A stretch of DNA of 64,000 nt from JARBUG01 sp035628915 (GTDB lineage Bacteria > Bacillota > Sulfobacillia > Symbiobacteriales > Symbiobacteriaceae). Under the pieces are notes generated by a model. It was not told where the DNA came from, searched no databases, and saw only the letters and a program-made list of their open reading frames with translations. The stretch's first letter is position 1. Every line of letters begins with the position of its first letter. The DNA lies in the NCBI GenBank assembly GCA_035628915.1, contig DASPIW010000062.1, forward strand, positions 1 through 64,000, written 5' to 3'. This document shows, in pieces, positions 1 to 6,786 of the stretch. Position numbers and translations under genes: made by a program.

Positions 1-605
1 AGAATGTTGGCCCGGTGGCCGGAACTGTTCATGAGGCTGGTGTGGGCGCCGCTCACGGAGCCGTTCCCGGCGATGTTCTCACCGGCGGTCCGGTAGCTGA
101 CGCCGAACCTGGTCAGCATATCAAAGGGAGAGCCGTAGGTCGGGGACTGGTGGCTGAAGTAGTTCCTGTCGATCATATCCTGGCTCTTCAGGCGAGCGAC
201 CTTGGTCATTTCCAGGTCTGCCTTCAGTGCAGGCAGACCGGCCTTGGCGCGCTCGCTGTTTACCAGGTTCAGCATCTGCTGCTCCTCGGCGGTCAGTCCC
301 GCCGTGGTCTGAGCCGGGGCCGGGGCGACAGCCGGCTTGGCAGCCGGGGCAGCGGCCTGCGTCACCGGGGCCTTGGCCAGCGTCTGCGGGGCCGGCGCCT
401 GGGCCGCCGGGGCGGCCTGGGCCATCGGCGCCCGGGAAGCCAGCATGTTCCACAGACCCACCCAGTTCACAGTGCGGTAGGCGTAGGTGTACGGCGCACC
501 GGCGGACTTGGTCGGGCAGGTGGCGGCCGAAGCCGGGGCGGCGAAGGCCAGGGTGCTCAGAAGGGCAGCAGAGACGGCGACAGCAGTCATACGGCTGAAC
601 TTCAC
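1..605 (-). CDS. Secreted CAP/SCP (YkwD-like) domain protein, 3' end beyond window
   Basis: About 201 codons are visible, running off the left edge. The GTG start at 605 follows a GAGGAG ribosome site. Residues 1-27 are a signal peptide (K-F-S-R, a hydrophobic core, then A-P-A-S-A-A). An Ala/Pro-rich linker covers roughly residues 48-90. The CAP domain then begins at about residue 92 with LTAEEQQMLNLVNSERAKAG and shows SHQSPTYGSPFDML, AGENIAG and a closing HTSLMNSSGHRANIL motif. CAP proteins of this kind are secreted and often linked to the cell wall or spores; a precise activity is not established for the family. The gene lies directly downstream of a c-di-AMP riboswitch on the same strand, which suggests control tied to osmotic or wall stress. 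The identity of the domain is clear; the role is inferred. Confidence 0.85.
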   Translation of the reverse strand, partial: MKFSRMTAVAVSAALLSTLAFAAPASAATCPTKSAGAPYTYAYRTVNWVGLWNMLASRAPMAQAAPAAQAPAPQTLAKAPVTQAAAPAAKPAVAPAPAQTTAGLTAEEQQMLNLVNSERAKAGLPALKADLEMTKVARLKSQDMIDRNYFSHQSPTYGSPFDMLTRFGVSYRTAGENIAGNGSVSGAHTSLMNSSGHRANI

Positions 606-683
606 AGGAACCACTCCTCCTCAGGATTATCCCGAAGCTTTCGTGGCTCACACCGAGGAGGAGGAAACGACCTCCTCCCGCAA

Positions 684-825
684 CGCTTACGAGGTTAGCT
701 GACGGGCTCGGGCAGCAGGAAGGTTGCCCTGGCCGCCGACGGATCCGGCGGCCCTCGCCCCGATAGGATGGTTCCCCCGCTTTCGCTTGTGCGAAACTCA
801 GCGAATCAAGGTCGGTTGAGCGCTT
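684..825 (-). promoter_or_regulatory. ydaO/yuaA-type cyclic di-AMP riboswitch
   Basis: Read on the minus strand, the leader contains the conserved blocks of the ydaO class in order: CGCTGAGTTTCGC, GGGGGAACC, GGGGCGA, AGGGCAACC, then CTGCCCGA followed by CGTCAGCTAACCTCGTAAGCG. It ends about 80 nt before the GTG of the CAP-domain gene. These riboswitches usually switch genes off when c-di-AMP is high and often precede wall-remodelling or potassium-transport genes. A C-rich segment near 655-680 could pair with the GAGGAG ribosome site, so control may be partly translational; that is inference. Confidence 0.9.
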
Positions 826-836
826 CGGTATCCGTA

Positions 837-865
837 GAATAACGCGATATTATGTAAATGGTCAA
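837..865 (-). promoter_or_regulatory. Sigma-A-type promoter for the riboswitch/CAP transcript
   Basis: The minus strand carries TTGACC (865-860), a 17-nt spacer and TTATTC (842-837), just upstream of the c-di-AMP aptamer. Position and spacing fit a housekeeping promoter. Confidence 0.55.
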
Positions 866-1142
866 ACCTAAAATCCTGGAAAGTACATGGGTTCAAGCAC
901 ATCCATCTGGAGCCAGCGGACCGAAAATAGCACGCGCCGCGCCTACTCCGGAAAGACGCTTTCCGGGGCGCCCATTCGGACCGGGCGGGTGATCCTTTGG
1001 CATCAACTTCGCATAATTCCTTCCGTCGGTAGCAGGAATTTCCTGCAGGCGTTAGCGAATGATCAGGAGCCGGCACATTTGTAATCATGCATGAACATCC
1101 GTTCAAGCCAATACTGTCCAACTAACTCGGAAGTGACAACCC
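866..1142. other. Intergenic region between divergent CAP and BMC transcripts
   Basis: I see no convincing gene here. Small open frames on both strands lack ribosome sites and family motifs. The stretch must hold the promoter of the deoR/BMC operon, but I could not single out a good -35/-10 pair. The ribosome site for the next gene is GGAAGTGA, about 6 nt before its GTG. Confidence 0.5.
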
Positions 1143-2099
1143 GTGCGCGACGACCAGCGCGTCTATCTGCTCACTCGCGTGGCCCAACTCTACTACGAGC
1201 AGAACGCAACTCAGGAAGCGATCGCGGCCTGCCTCAACCTCTCGCGCCCCACCGTTTCGCGCCTCCTCAAAGAGGCGAGAGAAGAAGGGGTCGTCCAAAT
1301 CGTAATCCACAGCCCGTTCTGCTTTGTAACCGAACTGGAAGCTGCACTCACCCAGGCTTTCCCGCACCTACGGGCGGCCCGGGTTGTGCGCACGGCGGAC
1401 CCTTCCGGCGTCGCCCGGGCGGCTGCCGCCTACATTGATCATATTGTGCGCGACGGCGACATGATCGGCGTCGCGTGGGGCACAACCATGGCAGCCGTTG
1501 CATCGGCACTGCCCCAGCGCCCTTTGCCTGACGTTACGGTTGTGCAGCTGACGGGCGGCATCGCCCGTTCCGGCGCCGAAGGCAGCGCGCATGACGTGGT
1601 CTTCCGCTTCGGCCGTGCCTTCGGGGCTGCCGTTTACTATCTGCACGTACCTGCCGTGGTGGACGGTCCACACGTGCATGACGCACTGGTCGGCAATCAG
1701 GAAACGGCTCACGTGTTGGATCTGGGCCGCCGGGCCAACATTGCCGTCTTTGGCATCGGAGTGCCGGACGAGCAGTCCGCTCTGGTCCAGGCCGGGCGCC
1801 TTTCCAGTGGAGATTTGGCAAGATTGCATACGCTGGGTGCGGCGGGCGACATTTGCTCACGCTATTTCACAGAGCGCGGCAACCTGTGCGACCCGGCGCT
1901 GGATGCCCGCACCATCGGACCGACGTTATCCGAACTGGCAAACAGGGATTACAGCATTGCAGTGGCCCACGGCGTTCACAAAGCTTCCGCCGTCCTGGGC
2001 GCCCTGCGCGGCCGCTACTGCAACGTTCTCATTATCGATGAAGCTACTGCTGGTAAGGTAGCGCACCATTCTCAGGAGGGACACAAGTACCATGAATGA
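1143..2099 (+). CDS. deoR: SorC-family regulator, DeoR (deoxyribose-phosphate responsive) type
   Basis: 318 residues, GTG start. The N-terminal winged helix-turn-helix (about residues 7-55) contains QEAIAACLNLSRPTVSRLL. The rest is the SorC sugar-phosphate-binding domain, with DGDMIGVAWGTTM, VVQLTGGI, GDICSRYF and RGRYCNVLIIDE. Overall it closely resembles B. subtilis DeoR, a SorC-family repressor of the deoxyribonucleoside operon whose inducer is deoxyribose-5-phosphate (family knowledge from memory). It overlaps pduL by 8 bp, so it is the first gene of the BMC operon and probably autoregulatory. Its predicted effector matches the substrate of the aldolase at the end of the operon, which supports the pathway assignment. 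Confidence 0.85.
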   Translation: MRDDQRVYLLTRVAQLYYEQNATQEAIAACLNLSRPTVSRLLKEAREEGVVQIVIHSPFCFVTELEAALTQAFPHLRAARVVRTADPSGVARAAAAYIDHIVRDGDMIGVAWGTTMAAVASALPQRPLPDVTVVQLTGGIARSGAEGSAHDVVFRFGRAFGAAVYYLHVPAVVDGPHVHDALVGNQETAHVLDLGRRANIAVFGIGVPDEQSALVQAGRLSSGDLARLHTLGAAGDICSRYFTERGNLCDPALDARTIGPTLSELANRDYSIAVAHGVHKASAVLGALRGRYCNVLIIDEATAGKVAHHSQEGHKYHE

Positions 2100-2733
2100 G
2101 CAACAGCTTGTGGAAACGATCGTCAAGGAAGTCATGGCACAGCTGAAGGATCAGCCCCAGCAAAAGCGCGAAGTCATCTGCAACGTGAGCGCCCGGCACA
2201 TTCACCTCAGCCAGGCTCACGTTGAAGCCCTCTTCGGCGAAGGCTACCAGCTGACCGTCATGAAGGATCTCATGCAGCCCGGCCAGTACGCCGCCAACGA
2301 GATCGTAGCGGTCATCGGACCGAAGGGCACCTTCCCGAAAGTCCGGGTGCTCGGCCCCGCCCGCGGCGACACGCAGCTGGAAATCTCCGCGACGGACGCC
2401 CGCACCATCGGCGTTCAGCCCGTGGTCCGCATGAGCGGCAAAATCGAGGGCACCCCGGGCTTCACCATTCAGGGGCCGAAGGGCTCGGTCACCGTCGACA
2501 AGGGCGCCATCGTCGCCGCCCGCCACATTCACGCCACCCCGGCGGACGCCGAACGGCTTGGCGTCAAGGACGGCCAGGTCGTCCGGGTCCGCAAGAGCGG
2601 CACCCGCGCCCTCACGTTTGATGATGTCGTCTTCCGCGTTCACCCCAACTTCGCCCTGGAAATGCACATCGACACCGATGAAGCCAACGCCGCCTCCGTC
2701 AAGGACGGCGACATGCTCGAGATCATCGGTTAG
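2092..2733 (+). CDS. pduL: PduL-type phosphate acyltransferase of a microcompartment
   Basis: 213 residues, the normal PduL length. Residues 1-19 (MNEQQLVETIVKEVMAQLK) form an amphipathic helix like the encapsulation peptides of BMC-lumen enzymes. Two beta-barrel repeats follow. Each carries an ARHIH motif (about residues 35-39 and 142-146) that supplies histidine zinc ligands in known PduL structures. The enzyme converts acyl-CoA plus phosphate to acyl-phosphate and frees CoA inside the shell. Acetyl-CoA is expected here from the adjacent aldehyde dehydrogenase. A 131-bp spacer with hairpins separates it from the first shell gene. Family identity is very strong; substrate is inferred. Confidence 0.93.
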   Translation: MNEQQLVETIVKEVMAQLKDQPQQKREVICNVSARHIHLSQAHVEALFGEGYQLTVMKDLMQPGQYAANEIVAVIGPKGTFPKVRVLGPARGDTQLEISATDARTIGVQPVVRMSGKIEGTPGFTIQGPKGSVTVDKGAIVAARHIHATPADAERLGVKDGQVVRVRKSGTRALTFDDVVFRVHPNFALEMHIDTDEANAASVKDGDMLEIIG

Positions 2734-2754
2734 CAGCAAAAGCCCTTTGCGAGA

Positions 2755-2853
2755 GCGCCTGACCCGCCCCCGGGTCGGGCGCCCCGGCAAGGGGATCTCT
2801 TTTGCCCATACATGCCAAATATCCCCTGGTATAGATAATCATCCCAGGGAGGT
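2755..2853 (+). promoter_or_regulatory. Two stem-loops in the pduL-shell spacer
   Basis: The first hairpin (2755-2783) has arms GCGCC.GACCCG and CGGGTC.GGCGC around a CCCC loop. The second (about 2823-2852) pairs CCCTGG with CCAGGG and touches the GGGAGG ribosome site of the first BMC-H gene. They could stabilise the downstream shell mRNA, attenuate, or gate shell translation. This is structure seen in sequence; function is inferred. Confidence 0.45.
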
Positions 2854-2864
2854 GTCTGAAAGAC

Positions 2865-3149
2865 ATGGCGATGGAAGCACTGGGCATGGTGGAGACGCGG
2901 GGCCTCGTCTCGATGATCGAGGCGGCGGACGCCATGGTCAAGGCAGCAAACGTCCAGCTGGTCGGCTGGGAGAAGATCGGTTCCGGCTACGTCACCGCCA
3001 TCGTGCGGGGCGACGTGGCGGCGGTCAAGTCGGCGGTGGACGCCGGCGCGGCGGCCGCGGCGAAAGTGGGCGAGGTTCTCTCCGTCCACGTCATCCCGCG
3101 CCCGCATATGGACCTGGAGCAGGTGCTGCCGATTGCTCTGAAGGAGTAG
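2865..3149 (+). CDS. BMC-H hexameric shell protein (PduA/EutM-like)
   Basis: 94 residues forming a single BMC (PF00936) domain. It opens with MEALGMVETRGLVSMIEAAD and carries the pore loop KIGSG at about residues 38-42, the same loop that lines the PduA pore. The C-terminal strand ends at VHVIPRPHMDLEQVLP. Six copies make a flat hexagonal tile and thousands of copies make the facet. GGGAGG precedes the ATG. The KIGSG loop suggests a small polar pore, as in PduA. The partner BMC-H at 5439 has a different pore loop. Confidence 0.95.
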   Translation: MAMEALGMVETRGLVSMIEAADAMVKAANVQLVGWEKIGSGYVTAIVRGDVAAVKSAVDAGAAAAAKVGEVLSVHVIPRPHMDLEQVLPIALKE

Positions 3150-3152
3150 GGC

Positions 3153-3452
3153 GTGATACTGGCACGCGTCATCGGCACGGTGGTCGCGACCCGAAAAGAT
3201 GACCGGCTGAGCGGCTCCAAGCTCCAAATCGTCCAGCCCGTATCGCTCATCGATATGAGCCCCGACGGCAAGGCCCTGGTCGCGGTAGACGCCGTGGGCG
3301 CCGGCGAGGGCGAAATCGTCATGGTCTGCGCGGGCTCCTCGGCCCGGCAGACCAGTCGCACCAAGGACACGCCGTGCGATGCCGTGATTATGGCCATCGT
3401 CGATTCGCTGGACGTGAGCGGCCGGCAGGTGTTCTCGAAGAGCCAGGAATAG
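3153..3452 (+). CDS. BMC-P pentameric vertex protein (EutN/CcmL family), copy 1
   Basis: 99 residues, GTG start three bases after the BMC-H stop. The EutN/CcmL fold is shown by ILARVIGTVVATRKDDRLSG, LQIVQPV, VAVDAVGAGEGEIVMVCAGSSAR and the terminal AVIMAIVDSLDV. Five copies form the pentamers that close the vertices of the icosahedral shell. It is one of three BMC-P genes in this operon. Confidence 0.95.
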   Translation: MILARVIGTVVATRKDDRLSGSKLQIVQPVSLIDMSPDGKALVAVDAVGAGEGEIVMVCAGSSARQTSRTKDTPCDAVIMAIVDSLDVSGRQVFSKSQE

Positions 3453-3465
3453 GTGAGGGAAACGA

Positions 3466-4881
3466 ATGCTAGCCAAAGAACAGCTCTCCGCCCTGATTGA
3501 GGAGGTTATGCAGAAGCTGGCGGCGCAGGAGGCGGCCCCTGTGCTTGCGGTGCCCGCGGCGGACCCGGTCAATCCGGGGGGTGTGTACGGCACCGTTACC
3601 GAGGCGGCAAATGCGGCACGGGCCGCCTTCACGCAGCTGCAGTCGCTTTCGCTGGCGCGGCGCCGACAGATCATCGAGGCCATGCGGTCTGCAGCCCGCG
3701 ACAAGGCCCGCCCCCTGGCGGAGCACGCCGTGCGGGAGACGGGCCTGGGCCGGGTAGAGGATAAAGTCAGGAAGAACCTGTTCGCTGCGGAGAAAACGCC
3801 GGGCGTGGAAGATATCCTCTCTGCCGCCTGGAGCGGCGACGACGGCCTGACGCTGGTGGAGCGGGCGCCCTGGGGGGTCATCGGCTCCATTACGCCGACG
3901 ACCAACCCGACCTCAACCATCATCAACAACGCCATCAGCCTGGTGGCGGCGGGCAACGCGGCCGTCTTCAACTTCCATCCCATGGCGAAAGCCTGCTGCG
4001 CAGCCACAGTGGAGCTGCTGAACGCTGCGATTGCAGGCGCCGGGGGCCCACCGTCGCTGCTGACCTGCGTGGCAGACCCGACCATTGAGACTGCCCAGGA
4101 GCTAATGCAGCACCCCGGCATCGACGCCATGCTGGTAACGGGCGGCGGTCCGGTGGTCAGGCTGGCCATGACCTGCGGCAAGAAAGTCTGGGCCGCGGGG
4201 CCGGGCAACCCGCCCACGGTGGTGGACGAAACGGCCGACCTGGCAAAGGCCGCCCGGGACATCGTAGACGGCGCCTCCTTTGACAACACCGTCCTCTGCA
4301 CGGCGGAGAAGGAGTGCTTCGCCGTGGCGTCCATCACAGACACGCTCAAGCGGCTGATGGTGGAGAACGGCGCTTTTGAAGTCAAGTGGTCGGAAGTCGA
4401 CCGGCTGATGCGGGTGCTCTATCCGGGCGGCGGGGGGCTCAACCGCAAGTACATCGGGAAGGATGCAGCGGTCATCCTCCACGAAGCGGGGCTGACGCCG
4501 GGCACCCACACCCGGCTGATCATCTGCGAGGTGCCGCCGGACCATCCCTTCGTCCAGCACGAACTGCTGATGCCCATTCTGCCCATCGTCCGCATGCCGG
4601 ACGTCAGCAGCGCCATCGATGCGGCCATCAAGGCGGAGAAGGGGCACCGGCACACGGCCTCCATCCATTCGAATGACATCCGGCACATGAGCCGCATGGC
4701 CCGGGAGGCGGGCTGCGCCATCTTTGTGAAGAACGGTCCCCATTACAGCGGCCTGGGCATCGGCGGGGAAGGCTTTACGTCGCTCTCTATCGCCGGGTCG
4801 ACGGGCGACGGCATCACCTCCGCCCGCACCTTTACTCGGGAGCGCCGGTGCGTCATGGTGGGCCACTTCCGGATCGTATGA
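3466..4881 (+). CDS. CoA-acylating aldehyde dehydrogenase (PduP/EutE type)
   Basis: 471 residues. It begins with an encapsulation-type helix (KEQLSALIEEVMQKLAAQ) and a Pro/Ala linker, then the aldehyde dehydrogenase fold. The nucleotide-binding region has WGVIGSITPTTNPTSTIINN. The catalytic cysteine lies near residue 278 in SFDNTVLCTAEKE. The reaction is aldehyde + NAD+ + CoA to acyl-CoA + NADH. With a deoxyribose-phosphate aldolase in the operon, acetaldehyde is the likely substrate. Its stop overlaps the BMC-T start (ATGA). The family is certain; acetaldehyde specificity is inferred from context. Confidence 0.93.
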   Translation: MLAKEQLSALIEEVMQKLAAQEAAPVLAVPAADPVNPGGVYGTVTEAANAARAAFTQLQSLSLARRRQIIEAMRSAARDKARPLAEHAVRETGLGRVEDKVRKNLFAAEKTPGVEDILSAAWSGDDGLTLVERAPWGVIGSITPTTNPTSTIINNAISLVAAGNAAVFNFHPMAKACCAATVELLNAAIAGAGGPPSLLTCVADPTIETAQELMQHPGIDAMLVTGGGPVVRLAMTCGKKVWAAGPGNPPTVVDETADLAKAARDIVDGASFDNTVLCTAEKECFAVASITDTLKRLMVENGAFEVKWSEVDRLMRVLYPGGGGLNRKYIGKDAAVILHEAGLTPGTHTRLIICEVPPDHPFVQHELLMPILPIVRMPDVSSAIDAAIKAEKGHRHTASIHSNDIRHMSRMAREAGCAIFVKNGPHYSGLGIGGEGFTSLSIAGSTGDGITSARTFTRERRCVMVGHFRIV

Positions 4882-5438
4882 CGCGCATCGCCGTCGGCAT
4901 CGTCGAAGCGGCAAGCATCGCAGCGGGGGTAAGGGCCGCCGACGCCATGCTCAAGACCGCTCAGGTGGAACTGCTGGACGCCGGGGCCGCGAGCCCTGGC
5001 AAGTACATTATCACCGTGGGAGGCGACGTGGCCTCGGTGGCTGCCGCCGTGGAGGCCGGCGTTGCGGAAGCAGGGGCGCAGCTGCTGGGTACCGCCCTGA
5101 TTGCCCACCTGCACGAGCAAGTGCTGCCTGCCATGCGGGGCGAGTCGACCACAGCCGCGGTACAAGCGGTGGGCGTGGTGGAGACGGCCACAGTCGCCGC
5201 GGTAATCAAGGCCGCAGATGCCGCAGCCAAGACCGCCGTCGTTGACTTGCTGGAGCTGCGCATGGCCCGGGGCCTGGGCGGCAAGGGATACGTTACGTTT
5301 ACGGGCGACGTGGGCTCTGTTCAGGTCGGCGTTGCTGCGGCGGCTGACGCGGCGGCCCGGGACGGGGCCCTGGTCGGGACGGCCGTGGTTCCCGCGCCGC
5401 ACCCGGACCTGTGGCCCAAACTGAGGAGGGAAGCGTAA
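4878..5438 (+). CDS. BMC-T trimeric tandem-domain shell protein
   Basis: 186 residues from the ATG at 4878, which overlaps the preceding stop. Two BMC domains lie in tandem. The first (about 1-90) starts with IAVGIVEAASIAAGVRAAD. The second (about 98-186) starts with QAVGVVETATVAAVIKAAD and contains KGYVTFTGDVGSV. Trimers of such proteins mimic a hexamer and often carry a gated or cofactor-bearing central pore. It resembles the PduT-like, non-permuted BMC-T group, but I see no cysteine that would clearly hold an Fe-S cluster at the pore. It is the only BMC-T in the operon. Confidence 0.92.
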   Translation: MTRIAVGIVEAASIAAGVRAADAMLKTAQVELLDAGAASPGKYIITVGGDVASVAAAVEAGVAEAGAQLLGTALIAHLHEQVLPAMRGESTTAAVQAVGVVETATVAAVIKAADAAAKTAVVDLLELRMARGLGGKGYVTFTGDVGSVQVGVAAAADAAARDGALVGTAVVPAPHPDLWPKLRREA

Positions 5439-5750
5439 ATGGCGCTCTTAGCGCTTGGCATGGTTGAGACCCGGGGCTTCGTGGGCTCAGTGGAGGCCGC
5501 CGACGCCATGGCAAAGGCGGCCAACGTGCAGGTGGTCGGGCAGGTGCAGATTGGGGCGGCGTACATCACCATCATGTGCCGGGGCGACGTGGGCGCCGTG
5601 CGGGCGGCGGTCGACGCGGGCGCAGCTGCCGCCAAGCGGGTGGGGCAGCTGGTTTCCTCGCACGTGATCCCCCGCCCGCACGATGAGCTGGAGAAGGTAC
5701 TGCCGAAGCCGAAAGCCCCGGCGGGCGCGGCGACCGCCGCAGCTGACTAG
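5439..5750 (+). CDS. BMC-H shell protein, second paralogue with C-terminal tail
   Basis: 103 residues, starting immediately after the BMC-T stop. The BMC domain opens MALLALGMVETRGFVGSVEAAD. The pore-loop region reads VQIGAAYIT, so the GSG of the first BMC-H is replaced by GAA. A Pro/Ala-rich tail (about residues 88-103) extends past the usual C-terminus. Two BMC-H paralogues with different pore chemistry suggest selective transport of different metabolites, such as a sugar phosphate and CoA/NAD precursors or phosphate. That division is inference. Confidence 0.93.
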   Translation: MALLALGMVETRGFVGSVEAADAMAKAANVQVVGQVQIGAAYITIMCRGDVGAVRAAVDAGAAAAKRVGQLVSSHVIPRPHDELEKVLPKPKAPAGAATAAAD

Positions 5751-5753
5751 CCC

Positions 5754-6203
5754 ATGCGGATCGCGATTGCCAGCGATCACGGGGGTTTTGCCCTCAAGGA
5801 AGATCTGAAGGTGTACCTGGCGGAACTCGGGCACCAGGTGGCCGACCTCGGGCCGGGGGACGAACAGGCGGTGGACTATCCCGACTTCGCCGTCCGGGCA
5901 GCGGTGGCCGTGGCAGCGGGGCTGGTCGAGCGCGCCGTCATGATCGACGGGGCGGGCATTGGCTCCTGCATGGCCGCCAACAAAGTGCCGGGCTGCCGTG
6001 CGGCCATGTGCTACGACCTGTCGACGGCCCTCAACGCCCGCGAGCACAACGACGCCAACCTGCTGACCCTGGGCGGCGGACTGATCGGCCGAAACCTCGC
6101 CCGGCAGATCGCAAGGACTTTCCTGGAGACGGACTTCGCGGGCGGGCGCCACGCCCGCCGCGTGGAGAAGATCAAGGCGCTCGACGGGGGGCTCTGCCCG
6201 TGA
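5754..6203 (+). CDS. RpiB/LacA-family sugar-phosphate isomerase, atypical active site
   Basis: 149 residues. The fold signature is clear: IAIASDHGGFALKEDL, DYPDFAVRAA, ANKVPGCRAAMCYD and the NAREHNDANLLTLGGG stretch. In typical RpiB the catalytic cysteine sits in a CGTGIG motif. Here the equivalent residue is Asp65 in IDGAGIGSCMAANK, and a cysteine occurs only at position 72. The galactose-6-phosphate isomerase subunit LacA has a similar Cys-less DAYGxGSFM loop (recalled). The enzyme probably interconverts an aldose and ketose phosphate feeding or bypassing the BMC aldolase, but canonical ribose-5-phosphate isomerase activity should not be assumed. Its stop overlaps the next ATG by one base. 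Confidence 0.85.
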   Translation: MRIAIASDHGGFALKEDLKVYLAELGHQVADLGPGDEQAVDYPDFAVRAAVAVAAGLVERAVMIDGAGIGSCMAANKVPGCRAAMCYDLSTALNAREHNDANLLTLGGGLIGRNLARQIARTFLETDFAGGRHARRVEKIKALDGGLCP

Positions 6204-6505
6204 TGACCGGCCGGATCATTGGGGTCTGCGTGGCGACGCAGAAAGACCCGAAGCTGACGGGGCGCAAGCTGCTGGTGGTGGAGCCGATCAGGAGCGACGG
6301 CACCAGTGCCGGCAAGCCCGCCATCGCCATCGACCTGGTCGGCGCCGGGGCGGGCGAAACGGTCCTGCTGGCCAAGTCCCGCGACGCCTCCCTGGCGTCG
6401 GACGATTCGCCCGTAGACCTGGCGGTCATCGCCATTGCCGACGCGATCGTGACGCCGCCCCACCGCCCCATCAGTCCGGCGGAGCGGGGGTTTGGACCGT
6501 GCTGA
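6203..6505 (+). CDS. BMC-P pentameric vertex protein, copy 2
   Basis: 100 residues from the ATG at 6203 (TGATG overlap with the isomerase); a GTG at 6200 is an alternative. The EutN/CcmL fold is shown by MTGRIIGVCVATQKDPKLTG, LLVVEPI, AIDLVGAGAGETVLLAKS and a DLAVIAIADAIV strand. A short extra C-terminal tail of about 15 residues follows the core fold. It probably forms pentamers, possibly mixed in use with the other two BMC-P proteins. Confidence 0.93.
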   Translation: MTGRIIGVCVATQKDPKLTGRKLLVVEPIRSDGTSAGKPAIAIDLVGAGAGETVLLAKSRDASLASDDSPVDLAVIAIADAIVTPPHRPISPAERGFGPC

Positions 6506-6765
6506 TGGGTCGTGTTACGGGGCACATGGTTGCCACGGTCAAACTGGGCTGCTTTCGGGGCGAGAAACTGCTGATTGTCGAGCCGCTGGACCCGGAGGGG
6601 CGCCCGGACGGCCCGGAAGTGGTTGCCTGCGACCGGGCCGGCGCCGGTGTCGGAGATCTTGTGCTCCTGTTGCAGGAAGGTGGCTCCTGTCGCGCCGTAA
6701 TGAACAAGATGGATGCACCTGTTGAAGCTTTAGTTATTGCAGTGATTGACAGGATCAACTTGTAA
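6505..6765 (+). CDS. BMC-P pentameric vertex protein, copy 3
   Basis: 86 residues from the ATG at 6505, which overlaps the previous stop (TGATG). A GTG at 6499 would add two residues. The motif set MGRVTGHMVATVKLGCFRGE, LLIVEPLDPEG, ACDRAGAGVGDLVLLLQEG and VEALVIAVIDRI is standard EutN/CcmL. A 21-bp gap with GGAGG leads to the aldolase fusion. Confidence 0.94.
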   Translation: MGRVTGHMVATVKLGCFRGEKLLIVEPLDPEGRPDGPEVVACDRAGAGVGDLVLLLQEGGSCRAVMNKMDAPVEALVIAVIDRINL

Positions 6766-6786
6766 CAGATACGGAGGCAGAGCTAT

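Noticed and set aside
15..698. Plus-strand and alternative minus-strand frames over the first 700 bp
   Set aside because: The frame starting at GTG 605 on the minus strand has a signal peptide and CAP motifs; the others have none.
798..1121. Minus-strand 107-codon frame upstream of deoR
   Set aside because: Overlaps the riboswitch promoter, low coding quality, no ribosome site.
2730..4385. 551-codon minus-strand open frame across the BMC genes
   Set aside because: Shadow of BMC-H, BMC-P and the aldehyde dehydrogenase. No motif or ribosome site.
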